Below the pieces are notes generated by a model. That model saw only the letters and a list, made by a program, of their open reading frames with translations, ran no database searches and was not told the origin of the DNA. A stretch of 59,330 bases of DNA, taken from positions 1 to 59,330 of the forward strand of contig JAJYUA010000025.1 of the NCBI GenBank assembly GCA_021792755.1, in the 5' to 3' direction. Both the position numbers and the translations under genes were made by a program. Every line of letters starts with the position of its first letter. Within the stretch, counting starts at the first letter, position 1. This DNA is from Pseudomonadota bacterium (lineage in GTDB: Bacteria; Pseudomonadota; Gammaproteobacteria; Steroidobacterales; Steroidobacteraceae). This document shows, one piece after another, positions 7,834 through 16,509 of this stretch.

Positions 7834-10650
7834 TTAGAACGTGTAGCCGAATCTTAGCCCAACCACCCGCGGCCTGAGCGGCGTCTGCTGCACGATGAAA
7901 TTATCGGTGCTGGTAAAGACCGCCACGTTCGAATCGGTGAGATTCTGCCCATACGCCTGCAAAGACCAGTGGCCCTTCGAAACCCCGACCGAAGCGTCGT
8001 AGATCGTGTAGGCGGGATCGATAAAGCGGATTCTCGCCGTGCTGATGGTGACGCCCGGGGTGAACGGCGGATTCGAGCCCGCCTGAGTGTACGAGTGCCC
8101 CTGGTGCTGCACCCCGAGCTGCACGTACCCCGTCGCGCCGTTCCAAAATCTGAAGTAGCCGGGGACGCGGATCGGAAAATCATAGCGCAGCAGGAAGGTC
8201 AAGCGAATCGGCGGGGAGTCGGCCGCCGGCGCCCCGCGCGGCCCGAAGGGATTGCCGACCGGCGTGCAGGAGGTCGGACCGGTAGCGCACACCTCGGTGA
8301 TCGGCTTGCCGAAATTGACGCTCGCCGGGTTATTGTCGATGAGCGCCGGGGAGTTTGTTTGCTCGCTGCTGTTCCATGCGCCGGCCGCCCGCAGGCTGAG
8401 CCCCCGCCAGATCTGCGCGATGAACGAGGTCTCGGCGCCGTCGATGCGGAAATCCTGGCCGTTTGTGTTGAAGAAGATGGTGCCGCTCACCCCGGGGTCG
8501 AAGAACTCGATTTGCACGTTGTTCCAGTTCTCCCGGTAAAAGGCGGTATTCCACTGAAAATACCGGTGCAACAGCCGCCAGTCCGTCTTCCAGCCGATCT
8601 CGTAGTTGTTGAGTTGGTCCGGGCTGTAGGATTCCGGGGCGATGAACTGCGGTACGCCGTCCGGTCCGGGAGCGTGCAAGGTACCGGCATTGTTGAAGCC
8701 GCCGGGACGGAACCCCTGCGAGAAGGTGAAGTAGCTCAGAATGTGCTGTTTGTTTCCGAGCAGCACCGGGTTGACGTGCCAGGAAATGTTCGCCTGGTAA
8801 CGCCACCCCGACTCCGTATCCTTAAGATTCTGCGCGTTCATGTCGACCGAAATCGACGCGATGTGGCAGCCGGTCGGCGGCGCGCCGCCTTCGAAGCAGC
8901 CGAACGCCTCGAGCGCGCTGCCGGCCGCGCTGTTGAGGAAAAGAAAGTGCCGCGCGCCGCCGGTCAGCGTCAAGCTTGGCGTCAGATTGAAGCTCACCGA
9001 GGCGAACTCGGCGAGCTGCCTGAGCTCGCGCTTGGCATCCAGGCCGAATGCCGTCGCGCTCGGCTGCAGGCCGGGATCGGTGGCGAAACCCGGGAAAGTG
9101 CCCTCGACCGCAAAGCAGCCGGTGTTGCCCGGGGTTCCCGGCGGACCGTTCGACGTGCACGGCGGCACGGTCCGGTTCAGGTCCTGGGTCTGGTCATAAA
9201 GGACGTTGTCTTCCTGATAAAAGCCGACGATGCCGCGTAGCCGCCAGCTGTCCGGGGTTTGCACCCGCACCTCGTTTTGCTGCACCTTGTTTTGCTGGTC
9301 GGAGTGCGTCGGCGAGACGGCCGAGAAGCACGTCGACTTCAAGCTGCTGTCATTGCCGGTCCCGGGACCGTAGCATTGATAGTAGTCGCCGTAAACCCCG
9401 CGAGCGTAATTGGTATAGTCGGACTGATTCTCGATGTTGCGGGTGAGGAAGCCGCCGGTGTAGATGAGACTGAGCGGCCCGGCCTTGCCCTTGAGCGTCC
9501 ACGCTGTGTTCGACCAGCTGCTTTGGTGGTAGGTCGGGACGAACAGCACCACCGACAGCGGCGGCAGCTTGTTTCCGTCCGGGGCGTTCGGGTACTGGAA
9601 AAACACCCCTTCGGCGTCCAGACTCTGCCACATCTGCGTGACCAGGAAGCTCCAGTCGTCGTTGAAGCTGTACAGCGCCTCCACCCGCCCGCCCTGGTAG
9701 GTGACGGGATTCATGTCGTTTCTCACCAGACTCTGGTTGTTGTCGACCGGGCTGCCGGGCGGCACGCAGGCGCCCACGCCCGCGGGGGCGCGGAAGGTGT
9801 TCGGCTGGCCGCCGTCGGGACAAGTGCCGCCGGTGGGAACGTAATAATTGGCGTAGTGGATGCCCAGGTCGCTGTCATGGCGGGTGAACGTTCCGAATAC
9901 ATTGTTGATGTAACCGCCCTGGCGGTCGTCGTAGACCACGAAGCGCATCGCCAGGTGGTGCGGGAGGATCGGCAGGTTGAGGACGCCGCTGACAGAGGTG
10001 TTCGGACCGCCGTGGGCGGTGACGCCATAGCTGGCGTTGACATTTCCCTGCAGCTTGTCGAGCACCGGCTTGTTGGTGATGTATCGTATCGCGCCGGCCT
10101 CGGCGCCGGAGCCGAACAGGGTCCCCTGCGGCCCCTCGAGCACCTCGATACGGTTCAGGTCCACGGTGTAGACGTCCAGGTTCTGGTTCGGCATCTGCAC
10201 CGACTGGTTGTCGAGGTATACCCCGACGTTCGGCCACGGGGCCGTGAAGCCGCTGAACTGAGTGGCCTGTGAGCCGGTGCTGATGCCGCGAATGACGATC
10301 TCGTTCTGCCCCGGACCGTTGTCGGCGGACGTGAGGTTCGGCACCATCGTGACCATGTCCTGGAACGAGGAGATATGCAGCTGCCGCAGCGACTTCGCGG
10401 TGAGCACCTGCATCGTGATCGGCACGCTTTGTACGTTCTCGCGGTGACGAGTGGCGGTGACGATGACCTCTCTTAAGGGCTGGTAGGCCGGAGCGGCGCC
10501 GAGGCCGGCCCCGTCGCGGCGGGCAGGCGCTGCCAGTGCTCGCGATGCGCCGCCGGCCGCGGCGCTGTCGGATGCCGGCTGGGCGGCGAGCGCTCTGAGC
10601 GACACGCCGCCCAGAATGGCGGCCACTGCGTATGAGACTTTCGATTTCAT
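7834..10650 (-). CDS. TonB-dependent outer-membrane receptor
   Basis: Outer-membrane beta-barrel importer energised by TonB. The chosen start at 10650 (MKSKVSYAVAAILGG) follows a GGGAGAG ribosome site and opens a Sec signal peptide. A longer frame adds 25 residues without a signal. A TonB-box-like REVIVTATR is followed by the plug domain, including RIEVLEGPQGTLFGSGAEAG. The barrel ends GLRFGYTF, with the terminal Phe expected for BAM assembly. The length is about 938 aa. It is followed by the TPR-sulfotransferase. The ligand is unknown. Confidence 0.9.
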   Translation of the reverse strand: MKSKVSYAVAAILGGVSLRALAAQPASDSAAAGGASRALAAPARRDGAGLGAAPAYQPLREVIVTATRHRENVQSVPITMQVLTAKSLRQLHISSFQDMVTMVPNLTSADNGPGQNEIVIRGISTGSQATQFSGFTAPWPNVGVYLDNQSVQMPNQNLDVYTVDLNRIEVLEGPQGTLFGSGAEAGAIRYITNKPVLDKLQGNVNASYGVTAHGGPNTSVSGVLNLPILPHHLAMRFVVYDDRQGGYINNVFGTFTRHDSDLGIHYANYYVPTGGTCPDGGQPNTFRAPAGVGACVPPGSPVDNNQSLVRNDMNPVTYQGGRVEALYSFNDDWSFLVTQMWQSLDAEGVFFQYPNAPDGNKLPPLSVVLFVPTYHQSSWSNTAWTLKGKAGPLSLIYTGGFLTRNIENQSDYTNYARGVYGDYYQCYGPGTGNDSSLKSTCFSAVSPTHSDQQNKVQQNEVRVQTPDSWRLRGIVGFYQEDNVLYDQTQDLNRTVPPCTSNGPPGTPGNTGCFAVEGTFPGFATDPGLQPSATAFGLDAKRELRQLAEFASVSFNLTPSLTLTGGARHFLFLNSAAGSALEAFGCFEGGAPPTGCHIASISVDMNAQNLKDTESGWRYQANISWHVNPVLLGNKQHILSYFTFSQGFRPGGFNNAGTLHAPGPDGVPQFIAPESYSPDQLNNYEIGWKTDWRLLHRYFQWNTAFYRENWNNVQIEFFDPGVSGTIFFNTNGQDFRIDGAETSFIAQIWRGLSLRAAGAWNSSEQTNSPALIDNNPASVNFGKPITEVCATGPTSCTPVGNPFGPRGAPAADSPPIRLTFLLRYDFPIRVPGYFRFWNGATGYVQLGVQHQGHSYTQAGSNPPFTPGVTISTARIRFIDPAYTIYDASVGVSKGHWSLQAYGQNLTDSNVAVFTSTDNFIVQQTPLRPRVVGLRFGYTF

Positions 10651-11078
10651 GGTGAACTCTCCCAAAGTATGATTCTTGTCTGCCCTTACGGGCCTGCGCT
10701 CACCCCTCATTCGACGGCACGTCAATTGCGTGTGTTCGACCTCCTACTTTTTCCGTTTGCCGCGACGCCCCTCATCGTGCCGGACAAGACCCGACCTGCC
10801 GGCACGAAACGCCTGTTGCGCCCGCCGGTGCCGCCTGCTCGAGACGAGCTCGCTCGGGCGCATACCGGCTCACCTCGAACGGCGCGCGCACCTTCAGGGA
10901 CACGAGTCTTGCCGGTTTCCGTATCCACGCCTCATCACACCCGCTTTGGCCTCAAGACCCCCCCCGGGGGTTTGCGCAGGCTTATCCTGGTGTTCGTTGC
11001 CCATTCGCCCACCCCGCCCCCCCCCGACTCCTCACATCGGGCATTGCCGCGGCGAAGAGCGCAGCGCCCGCTCGCCGC
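10651..11078. other. Intergenic region upstream of TonB receptor
   Basis: This 428-bp region lies between two minus-strand genes and holds the receptor promoter. A run of eight C followed by five G at 10958-10970, flanked by A and T, forms a GC-rich hairpin that could end transcription from the regulator gene. It lacks a U-tract. No gene is supported. Confidence 0.4.
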
Positions 11079-11711
11079 TCAGTAACTCGGCGGCGTGATT
11101 GCCCACACGACTTCGGTCTCATCCGGTCCCGGATTCCAGTAGCGATGCGGGCGCGCGCTGTCGAAACCGAAGCTGTCGCCGGTCTCGAGCAGTACGCTCT
11201 GCCCGTCGACCCACAACTCGAGGCGGCCGCGCACCACCACGCCGGCTTCCTCGCTCGTGTGCGTGTAAGGCTCCTCGCCGGAGGACGCCCCGGGCGCCAT
11301 GCGGCACAGAACCAGCTCGAGGCTTCCCTTGAGCGAGGGACTGAGCAGCTCATCGACGATCCCGGTCGAGTAGTCGATGCGCCGCCGCCGCGAGCGGCGG
11401 ACCACGAGCCCGCGCTCCTGGGGACTGACGGCGTCGGCATCGAAAAACCAACTGATCGTGACGCCCAGGGCATGCGCAATCGACATCAGCGCCTTGATGG
11501 AAGGCATCGCCTTCTCGCGCTCCACCATGCTCAGGTATCCGACCGACAAGCCGCTCGCCGCGGCGAGGCGGCTCAGCGTCAGGTTGCGCGCCTTGCGCAG
11601 CGCGCGCACTTCCGCGCCCACACGGCTCGGCGCGGGCGCCTCGGGCGCGGGCGCCTCGGGGGCCTGCGCTTGCGCCGCAGCGGTCAAAGCGCGCGCGTGC
11701 TGGCTACTCAT
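11079..11711 (-). CDS. XRE-family regulator with C-terminal cupin (PuuR-like)
   Basis: Cytoplasmic transcription regulator. An N-terminal Ala/Pro-rich stretch leads into a helix-turn-helix (VRALRKARNLTLSRLAAASG then LSVGYLSMVEREKAMPS). A cupin-2 effector domain occupies the last ~70 residues, including THTSEEAGVVVRGRLELWVD and GDSFGFDSARPHRYWN. PuuR-type regulators with this layout often control polyamine or amino-acid catabolism. The start at 11711 (MSSQHARAL) is preferred over an upstream in-frame ATG because it trims an untidy leader. It is divergent from the flavoprotein at 11982, and its promoter overlaps palindromes at 11895-11932. Confidence 0.88.
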   Translation of the reverse strand: MSSQHARALTAAAQAQAPEAPAPEAPAPSRVGAEVRALRKARNLTLSRLAAASGLSVGYLSMVEREKAMPSIKALMSIAHALGVTISWFFDADAVSPQERGLVVRRSRRRRIDYSTGIVDELLSPSLKGSLELVLCRMAPGASSGEEPYTHTSEEAGVVVRGRLELWVDGQSVLLETGDSFGFDSARPHRYWNPGPDETEVVWAITPPSY

Positions 11712-11890
11712 CGTCTCGGTCTTGTCTTGGTCTTGGCCCGCGGCCGCTGAAGCCACCCGGGCGGGCGTCCGGCAGCGCACGCGCCTTCCCGGCGCATGAA
11801 TGAGGGCCCCTGCACAGGGCAGGCAAGCACAGGTCGGCGCTCGGGTTTCCGCTCACGGTGTTTAGCCAGGCCGCGGGATTCAATGATGTA

Positions 11891-11932
11891 ATACTGAAAA
11901 TTTACCGCCAGATTTTCAATATAGGCTATATT
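11891..11932 (-). promoter_or_regulatory. Regulator promoter overlapping two palindromes
   Basis: On the minus strand there is a sigma-70-like pair: -35 TTGAAA (11919-11914), 17-bp spacer, -10 CAGTAT (11896-11891), directed toward the XRE-cupin gene. An inverted repeat TGAAAAT / ATTTTCA (11895-11901 and 11912-11918) covers the spacer. A second, perfect palindrome AATATA-ggc-TATATT occupies 11918-11932. This is the only AT-rich patch in the area. Inference: the regulator binds here and controls itself and the divergent flavoprotein. Confidence 0.55.
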
Positions 11933-11981
11933 ATGTGCCGATAAATTTTAAATCAAGTGAACTCGAGCCGGGGGGCGCGAC

Positions 11982-13613
11982 GTGCCGAAGCAGTACGACG
12001 CAATCGTCATCGGTGCGGGCCATAACGGCCTGACGTGCGGGGCGTATCTTGCCCGGGCCGGACTGAAAGTCCTGATCCTGGAGCGCAGGCACGTTGTCGG
12101 CGGCGCCGCGGTTACCGAGGAGGTGGTGCCGGGGTTCAAGTTCTCGGTGTTCAGCTATCTCATGAGCCTGTTGCACCCGAAGGTCATCGAGGAGCTCGAG
12201 CTCGCGCGCCACGGCTACGAGGTTCTGCCCGCTACCGACATGTTCGCGCCCCTGCCGGGCGAGGACTACATTACGTTCTCGGATGACATCGCGCGCACGC
12301 AACGCAGCTTCGCCCGCTTCTCCAGGCGGGATGCCGACATCTATCCGCAGTTCGATCGCTACCTCATGGACTCGGTGAGCGTGATGCGCCGGCTGCTGCT
12401 CGAGACTCCGCCCGACCCCTCGTGCCGCGACTGGCGCTCGTTCAAGGAAACTGCGCGATTCCTGTGGCGATACCGCCGGGTGTGCGGCAAGTTGTTCCGG
12501 TTTGTCGATCTGTTGACCATGAGTGCGGACGATTACCTGTCGGAGTGGTTCGAGCGCAGCGAAGTCAGGGCGCTCTTGGCCTACTACTCGGGCATCGGCA
12601 CCTTTGCCGGACCCAAGAGTCCTGGGTCGGCCTATGTCGTCATGCACCACGTCATGGGCGAGCACGCCGGCGCGGGCGGCTGGGGGTTCGTGCGCGGGGG
12701 AATGGGCGCCATCAGCGCCGCCATCGCCCGCTCCGGCACGGAAAAAGGCGCGACGATCCGCACCGAAGCCGAGGTGGCGGCCATAGAAACCTCGAACGGG
12801 CGCGCGACCGGCGTCACACTGGCCGACGGCTCGCGATATCATGCCGACATCGTCGTCAGCAACGTGTCGGCGAAGGTCACTTTTCTCAAGCTCCTCGACA
12901 GCACGCAGCTGCCGGCGGAATTCGTGCGGGACATCGAGACGTACCGCACGCTCTCCAGCGCCTTCAAGATCAACATCGCCTGCGAGCGCCTGCCCCGCTA
13001 CAAGTCCTTTGACGCGCAAAAGTGCGCGATTCCTTATCCGACCTACGTGCACATCGGCCCGACCATCGAGTACCTGGAGCGCGCATATGACGAGGCGAAG
13101 TACGGTGACATCTCCCGCCGGCCGTTCGTTACTCCCGTGACACCGACATTTGTCGACGATACGCTCGCTCCGCCGGGGAAACACGTGGTAAACCTGTTCG
13201 GCGGGCACGCCCCCTATCATCTTCGTGAAGGGGATTGGACCACGCGCAAGGACGAGCTGGTCCGCAACGTGCTCGGCGTCCTCGACGAGGTCGCCCCCGG
13301 ATTCTCCGACGGCATCATCGGCATGCAGGTGTTGACCCCGCCGGACATCGAAGCGGCCATCGGCAGCCCGCACGGGCACATCTTTCACGGGGAGCTGCAG
13401 CTCGACCAGCTCTTCTGGTCGCGACCCGCACCGCACTGGGCCGACTACCGCGCGCCCATCAGGGGACTGTACCAATGCGGCGCCTCGGCGCACCCCGGCG
13501 GCGGCGTCGGGGCGGTCGTCGGGCGTAACGCCGCGCGCGAGATCCTTCGCGACCGCCGCAGACGAGCCGCCGATGTCCTCTTTGCCCGCCGCGGGCGGCG
13601 ATTCGGGTCATGA
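11982..13613 (+). CDS. PYROXD2/phytoene-desaturase-like FAD oxidoreductase
   Basis: Flavoprotein of the carotenoid-desaturase/amine-oxidase fold. The GTG start follows a G-rich ribosome site. The dinucleotide motif IGAGHNG has Gly at 11, 13 and 16 and is followed by LILERRHVVGGAAVTEE. The C-terminal FAD motif is GLYQCGASAHPGGGVGAVVGRNAA. The length (543 aa) suits the PYROXD2 group rather than carotenoid CrtI enzymes, and no carotenoid genes are nearby. Placed between a PuuR-like regulator and an amino-acid permease, it may oxidise an amine or amino-acid-derived compound; that is inference. Confidence 0.82.
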   Translation: MPKQYDAIVIGAGHNGLTCGAYLARAGLKVLILERRHVVGGAAVTEEVVPGFKFSVFSYLMSLLHPKVIEELELARHGYEVLPATDMFAPLPGEDYITFSDDIARTQRSFARFSRRDADIYPQFDRYLMDSVSVMRRLLLETPPDPSCRDWRSFKETARFLWRYRRVCGKLFRFVDLLTMSADDYLSEWFERSEVRALLAYYSGIGTFAGPKSPGSAYVVMHHVMGEHAGAGGWGFVRGGMGAISAAIARSGTEKGATIRTEAEVAAIETSNGRATGVTLADGSRYHADIVVSNVSAKVTFLKLLDSTQLPAEFVRDIETYRTLSSAFKINIACERLPRYKSFDAQKCAIPYPTYVHIGPTIEYLERAYDEAKYGDISRRPFVTPVTPTFVDDTLAPPGKHVVNLFGGHAPYHLREGDWTTRKDELVRNVLGVLDEVAPGFSDGIIGMQVLTPPDIEAAIGSPHGHIFHGELQLDQLFWSRPAPHWADYRAPIRGLYQCGASAHPGGGVGAVVGRNAAREILRDRRRRAADVLFARRGRRFGS

Positions 13614-13749
13614 GCGCAGCGCCCATGCACGGCGAGATCGCCGCAGCACCCCGGCGGGCCGCAAGAGCCGTCCGGCCGGAGCGCTCGAGGACCGGTAGTG
13701 CCGCCCGGGATGCGCTATTTTGGCTGCCACTGAGCCTTTGGGGACGCGC

Positions 13750-15171
13750 ATGAGCTCGGAGGATCCTACTGCCGTACGGCCAGGCCTGAGCCGCTCGCTC
13801 ACGCACCGGCACGTCACCATGATCACCATCGGGGGGATCATCGGCGCGGGCCTGTTCGTGGGCAGCAGCGTCGCGATCAAGGAAGCCGGCCCCGCCTCGG
13901 TCCTGAGCTACCTCGGCTCCGGGCTCATCATCGTGCTGCTCATGCAGATGCTCGGCGAGATGGCCGTGGCGCTGCCGAGCGTGCGCTCTTTCAGCGAGTT
14001 CACCCGCGCGGCGCTCGGCAACGGCGCGGGCTTCGTGTGCGGGTGGCTCTACTGGTATTTCTGGGTGGTGGTCATTCCGGTGGAGGCGATCGCCGGTGCG
14101 CTGCTGCTGCGCGCGTGGGTCCCGCTGCCCGTGTGGGCGCTCGGGCTCGCCCTCATGGGCACCATGACCGCGGTCAACCTGATGTCGGCCCGCTCCTACG
14201 GCGAGTTCGAGTTCTGGTTCGCCTCGATCAAAGTCGCGGCCATCATCGTGTTCATCGCGCTGGCGGCGGGCTACGCGTTCGGCTTCGCGCCGCCGGGCCG
14301 CGTGGCCGCCGATCTCACCGGGTACGGCGGCTTCGCGCCGCGCGGCGCGCTGGCGGTGCTCGGGGGGCTGGCGACGGTCTTCTTCGCCATGACGGGCGCG
14401 GAGATCATCACCGTCGCGGCGGCGGAGTCCGCCGAGCCCGCCCGCGCGATCGCCGCCATGACCCGCTCGGTCATGCTCCGTATCCTCGTCTTCTACGTTC
14501 TGTCGATCTTTTTCATCGTCGCGGTCGTTCCCTGGACCCGCGTGAAAGCGGGCTATTCCCCGTTCACCTTGGCGCTGTGGGCGAGCGGACATCCCTGGAT
14601 CGCACGCTCGATGAACGCGGTCATCCTGACGGCGGTGCTCTCGTGCCTGAATTCGGCATTCTACGTGTGCTCGCGAGTGCTGTTCGTGCTCGCCGAGAAG
14701 GGCGACGCCCCGCAGTGGCTGGTGCGGCTCAACGGCCGGCGCGTTCCCACCCACTCGGTGGCGGTCGGGGCGGTGGTGGGCGTGCTCGGCATCGTGGTGG
14801 CCTCGGCCGCTCCGGGCGGCGTGTTCTCTTTCCTCGTCAATGCCGGCGGCGCGCTGATCGTGTTCGTGTACATCCTGACCGCTGTGTCGCAGATCGTTCT
14901 GCGGTTCAGACATCGACGCGAGCATCGGCCTCGATCCGCGATCCGGATGTGGGCATTCCCGTGGTTGAGCTACGCCACGGTCATCGCATTGCTCGCCGTG
15001 CTCGCGGCCATGGCCTTCACGCCGGGCCTGGCGAGCCAGCTGTACGTGAGCCTGCTGCCGCTGTCGGTGGCCGTGGCGGGGTACCTGTGGCGGCGGCGGC
15101 GCGGCGCGCGCGCCCAGGGGCTCTTGCGGGGGGTTGCGCTCGGCGAACACCCCAGCCAGCCGGGAGACTGA
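13750..15171 (+). CDS. APC-family amino-acid permease (GabP-like)
   Basis: Inner-membrane amino acid/amine:proton symporter. From the ATG at 13750 the protein is 473 aa with about 12 hydrophobic segments. It carries the APC N-terminal signature MITIGGIIGAGLFVGSS and the downstream consensus GEMAVALPSVRSFSEF. Resemblance to GABA and aromatic amino-acid permeases (GabP/AroP branch) is strong, but specificity cannot be set. An in-frame ATG 30 bp upstream is less likely. It is followed by the paiB-like gene. Confidence 0.9.
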   Translation: MSSEDPTAVRPGLSRSLTHRHVTMITIGGIIGAGLFVGSSVAIKEAGPASVLSYLGSGLIIVLLMQMLGEMAVALPSVRSFSEFTRAALGNGAGFVCGWLYWYFWVVVIPVEAIAGALLLRAWVPLPVWALGLALMGTMTAVNLMSARSYGEFEFWFASIKVAAIIVFIALAAGYAFGFAPPGRVAADLTGYGGFAPRGALAVLGGLATVFFAMTGAEIITVAAAESAEPARAIAAMTRSVMLRILVFYVLSIFFIVAVVPWTRVKAGYSPFTLALWASGHPWIARSMNAVILTAVLSCLNSAFYVCSRVLFVLAEKGDAPQWLVRLNGRRVPTHSVAVGAVVGVLGIVVASAAPGGVFSFLVNAGGALIVFVYILTAVSQIVLRFRHRREHRPRSAIRMWAFPWLSYATVIALLAVLAAMAFTPGLASQLYVSLLPLSVAVAGYLWRRRRGARAQGLLRGVALGEHPSQPGD

Positions 15172-15303
15172 AGCGCCCGTGTTTCCGGCGCCCCTCCCGA
15201 TCCCGACAGCGGGCTGCCCGGCCCGGCCGGCGGTGGCGCAGCACCGCGCAGATCTCGGCGCTCGAGGCAAGGTGCCCGCCGGTGGTCCGTGCCGATTCGT
15301 TCA

Positions 15304-15329
15304 AACTGGATCTTTCCGAAGGACCAGTT
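15304..15329. promoter_or_regulatory. Inverted repeat upstream of paiB-like gene
   Basis: AACTGG (15304-15309) and CCAGTT (15324-15329) form an inverted repeat 46 bp before the ATG at 15375. It may be a repressor site for the PaiB-like protein or another regulator. The arms are only 6 bp, so the call is weak. Confidence 0.3.
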
Positions 15330-15374
15330 CCCCTTGGATCATAGCGGCGTACCGCCAGGCATTTCCGGTGATTC

Positions 15375-16010
15375 ATGTACGTGCCCAGCCATTTCTCCGT
15401 GTCCGACGAGCAAGCCTCGTACCGCCTCATCCGCGAGAACCCCCTGGGCATTCTCGTGACCCACGGCCGCGCGGGTCTGGACGCAAACCATGTGCCCTTC
15501 GAGCTCGACGCCAAGGCGGGGGAGCAAGCCGTACTGCGCGCCCATGTGGCACGCGCCAATCCGCTCTGCGGCGACGTCCAGGACGGCGAGGAAGTGCTCG
15601 TCATTTTCCGCGCCGAGGATGCCTACGTCACCCCCAACTGGTATCCGAGCAAGCACGAATTCCACAGGCAGGTGCCGACCTGGAATTACCGCCTCGTGCA
15701 CGCCTACGGAAAAATCTCGATCCGCGAGGACGAGGCATTCCTGCGCGCCCTGGTCGGGCGCCTCACCCTCGTCCATGAAGCCGCCCAGTCCACCCCCTGG
15801 CGGATGAGCGACGCGCCCCGGGACTACATCGACGCGATGCTGAAGGCGATCGTCGGGCTCGAGATCGCGATCACACGGATCACCGGCAAGTTCAAGCTCA
15901 GTCAAAATCGGGAGTTGCGCGACCGGCGCAGCCTCGGCGAGGCGCTGAAGCGTCACGGCCACACCGCGCTCGGCCAGGCGACGCTCGATGCGATCGGCGA
16001 ATCGAAGTGA
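15375..16010 (+). CDS. paiB: PaiB-like FMN-binding negative regulator
   Basis: 211-aa protein of the PaiB/split-barrel flavin-binding family, known in Bacillus as a negative regulator of sporulation and degradative enzyme genes. Characteristic segments are MYVPSHF at the N-terminus, HVPFELD, the central YVTPNWYPSK, VPTWNY, and the C-terminal KFKLSQNR. Length is normal. The ribosome site is weak. It follows the permease on the same strand, and its true function in proteobacteria is uncertain. Confidence 0.88.
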   Translation: MYVPSHFSVSDEQASYRLIRENPLGILVTHGRAGLDANHVPFELDAKAGEQAVLRAHVARANPLCGDVQDGEEVLVIFRAEDAYVTPNWYPSKHEFHRQVPTWNYRLVHAYGKISIREDEAFLRALVGRLTLVHEAAQSTPWRMSDAPRDYIDAMLKAIVGLEIAITRITGKFKLSQNRELRDRRSLGEALKRHGHTALGQATLDAIGESK

Positions 16011-16509
16011 GGAGCTCATCCGAGCGCCCCCACCATCGGGAGAAGGAGGCCGCCCTGCCCGCACGATCGTCGGCATGACGGCCGGCGAGTGAGTTGCCCA
16101 AGGCGATCGGCGGCCGGCAGGCGCGCCGCGCAATCCGGCCCCGAGCCAAGGCGGACGCTCACAACGCCCGGCGCAGCAGCCTCACCCGGGCCGCGATCTC
16201 CTGCTCGTCGAACGGTGCGAACCGGAGGCACACATGCGCTCTCGCCCGGCCATCGTATGCCTGTCACGGTCCGGCAGCCGCCGAAGCGCAAGGTCCTCGA
16301 GTCTCGCGACGCGCAGGTCGATGAGACCCTCACGAAGCCGCCTGACCCCGGCCGCCGAGCTCGCTCAGGCGATGCCTGCCTGCGCGGGGCAGCCGCTCGC
16401 GCGGGGCAGCCGCGGAAGGCGGCTGAGTGAGCGCTGACGGACAAGAGCCTGGAGCGAGAGGCGCTAGAATGGCGGCTCGGACCTATCGCTGCCGCAGGAG
16501 AAGCGCCCC
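16011..16509. other. Gap upstream of transketolase with gene debris
   Basis: This 499-bp stretch has no intact gene. It contains a short minus-strand frame resembling a MocR/aminotransferase C-terminus (16159-16263, listed separately) and must hold the transketolase promoter, which I could not identify. Confidence 0.45.
16159..16263 (-). pseudogene. Possible C-terminal remnant of a MocR/PLP aminotransferase gene
   Basis: A minus-strand frame with stops at both ends encodes AYDGRARAHVCLRFAPFDEQ and then EIAARVRLLRRAL before a TGA at 16161-16159. The sequence resembles the extreme C-terminus of MocR-type regulators or class I/II aminotransferases. No upstream coding sequence continues it in frame, so if real it is the tail of a deleted gene. 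The evidence is short and could be coincidental. Confidence 0.3.

Noticed and set aside
9259..10272. 337-codon plus-strand frame
   Set aside because: Antisense to the TonB receptor; composition typical of reverse-frame GC-rich DNA.
14037..15344. 435-codon plus-strand frame
   Set aside because: Out-of-frame overlap with the APC permease; Arg/Gly-rich with no transmembrane pattern.
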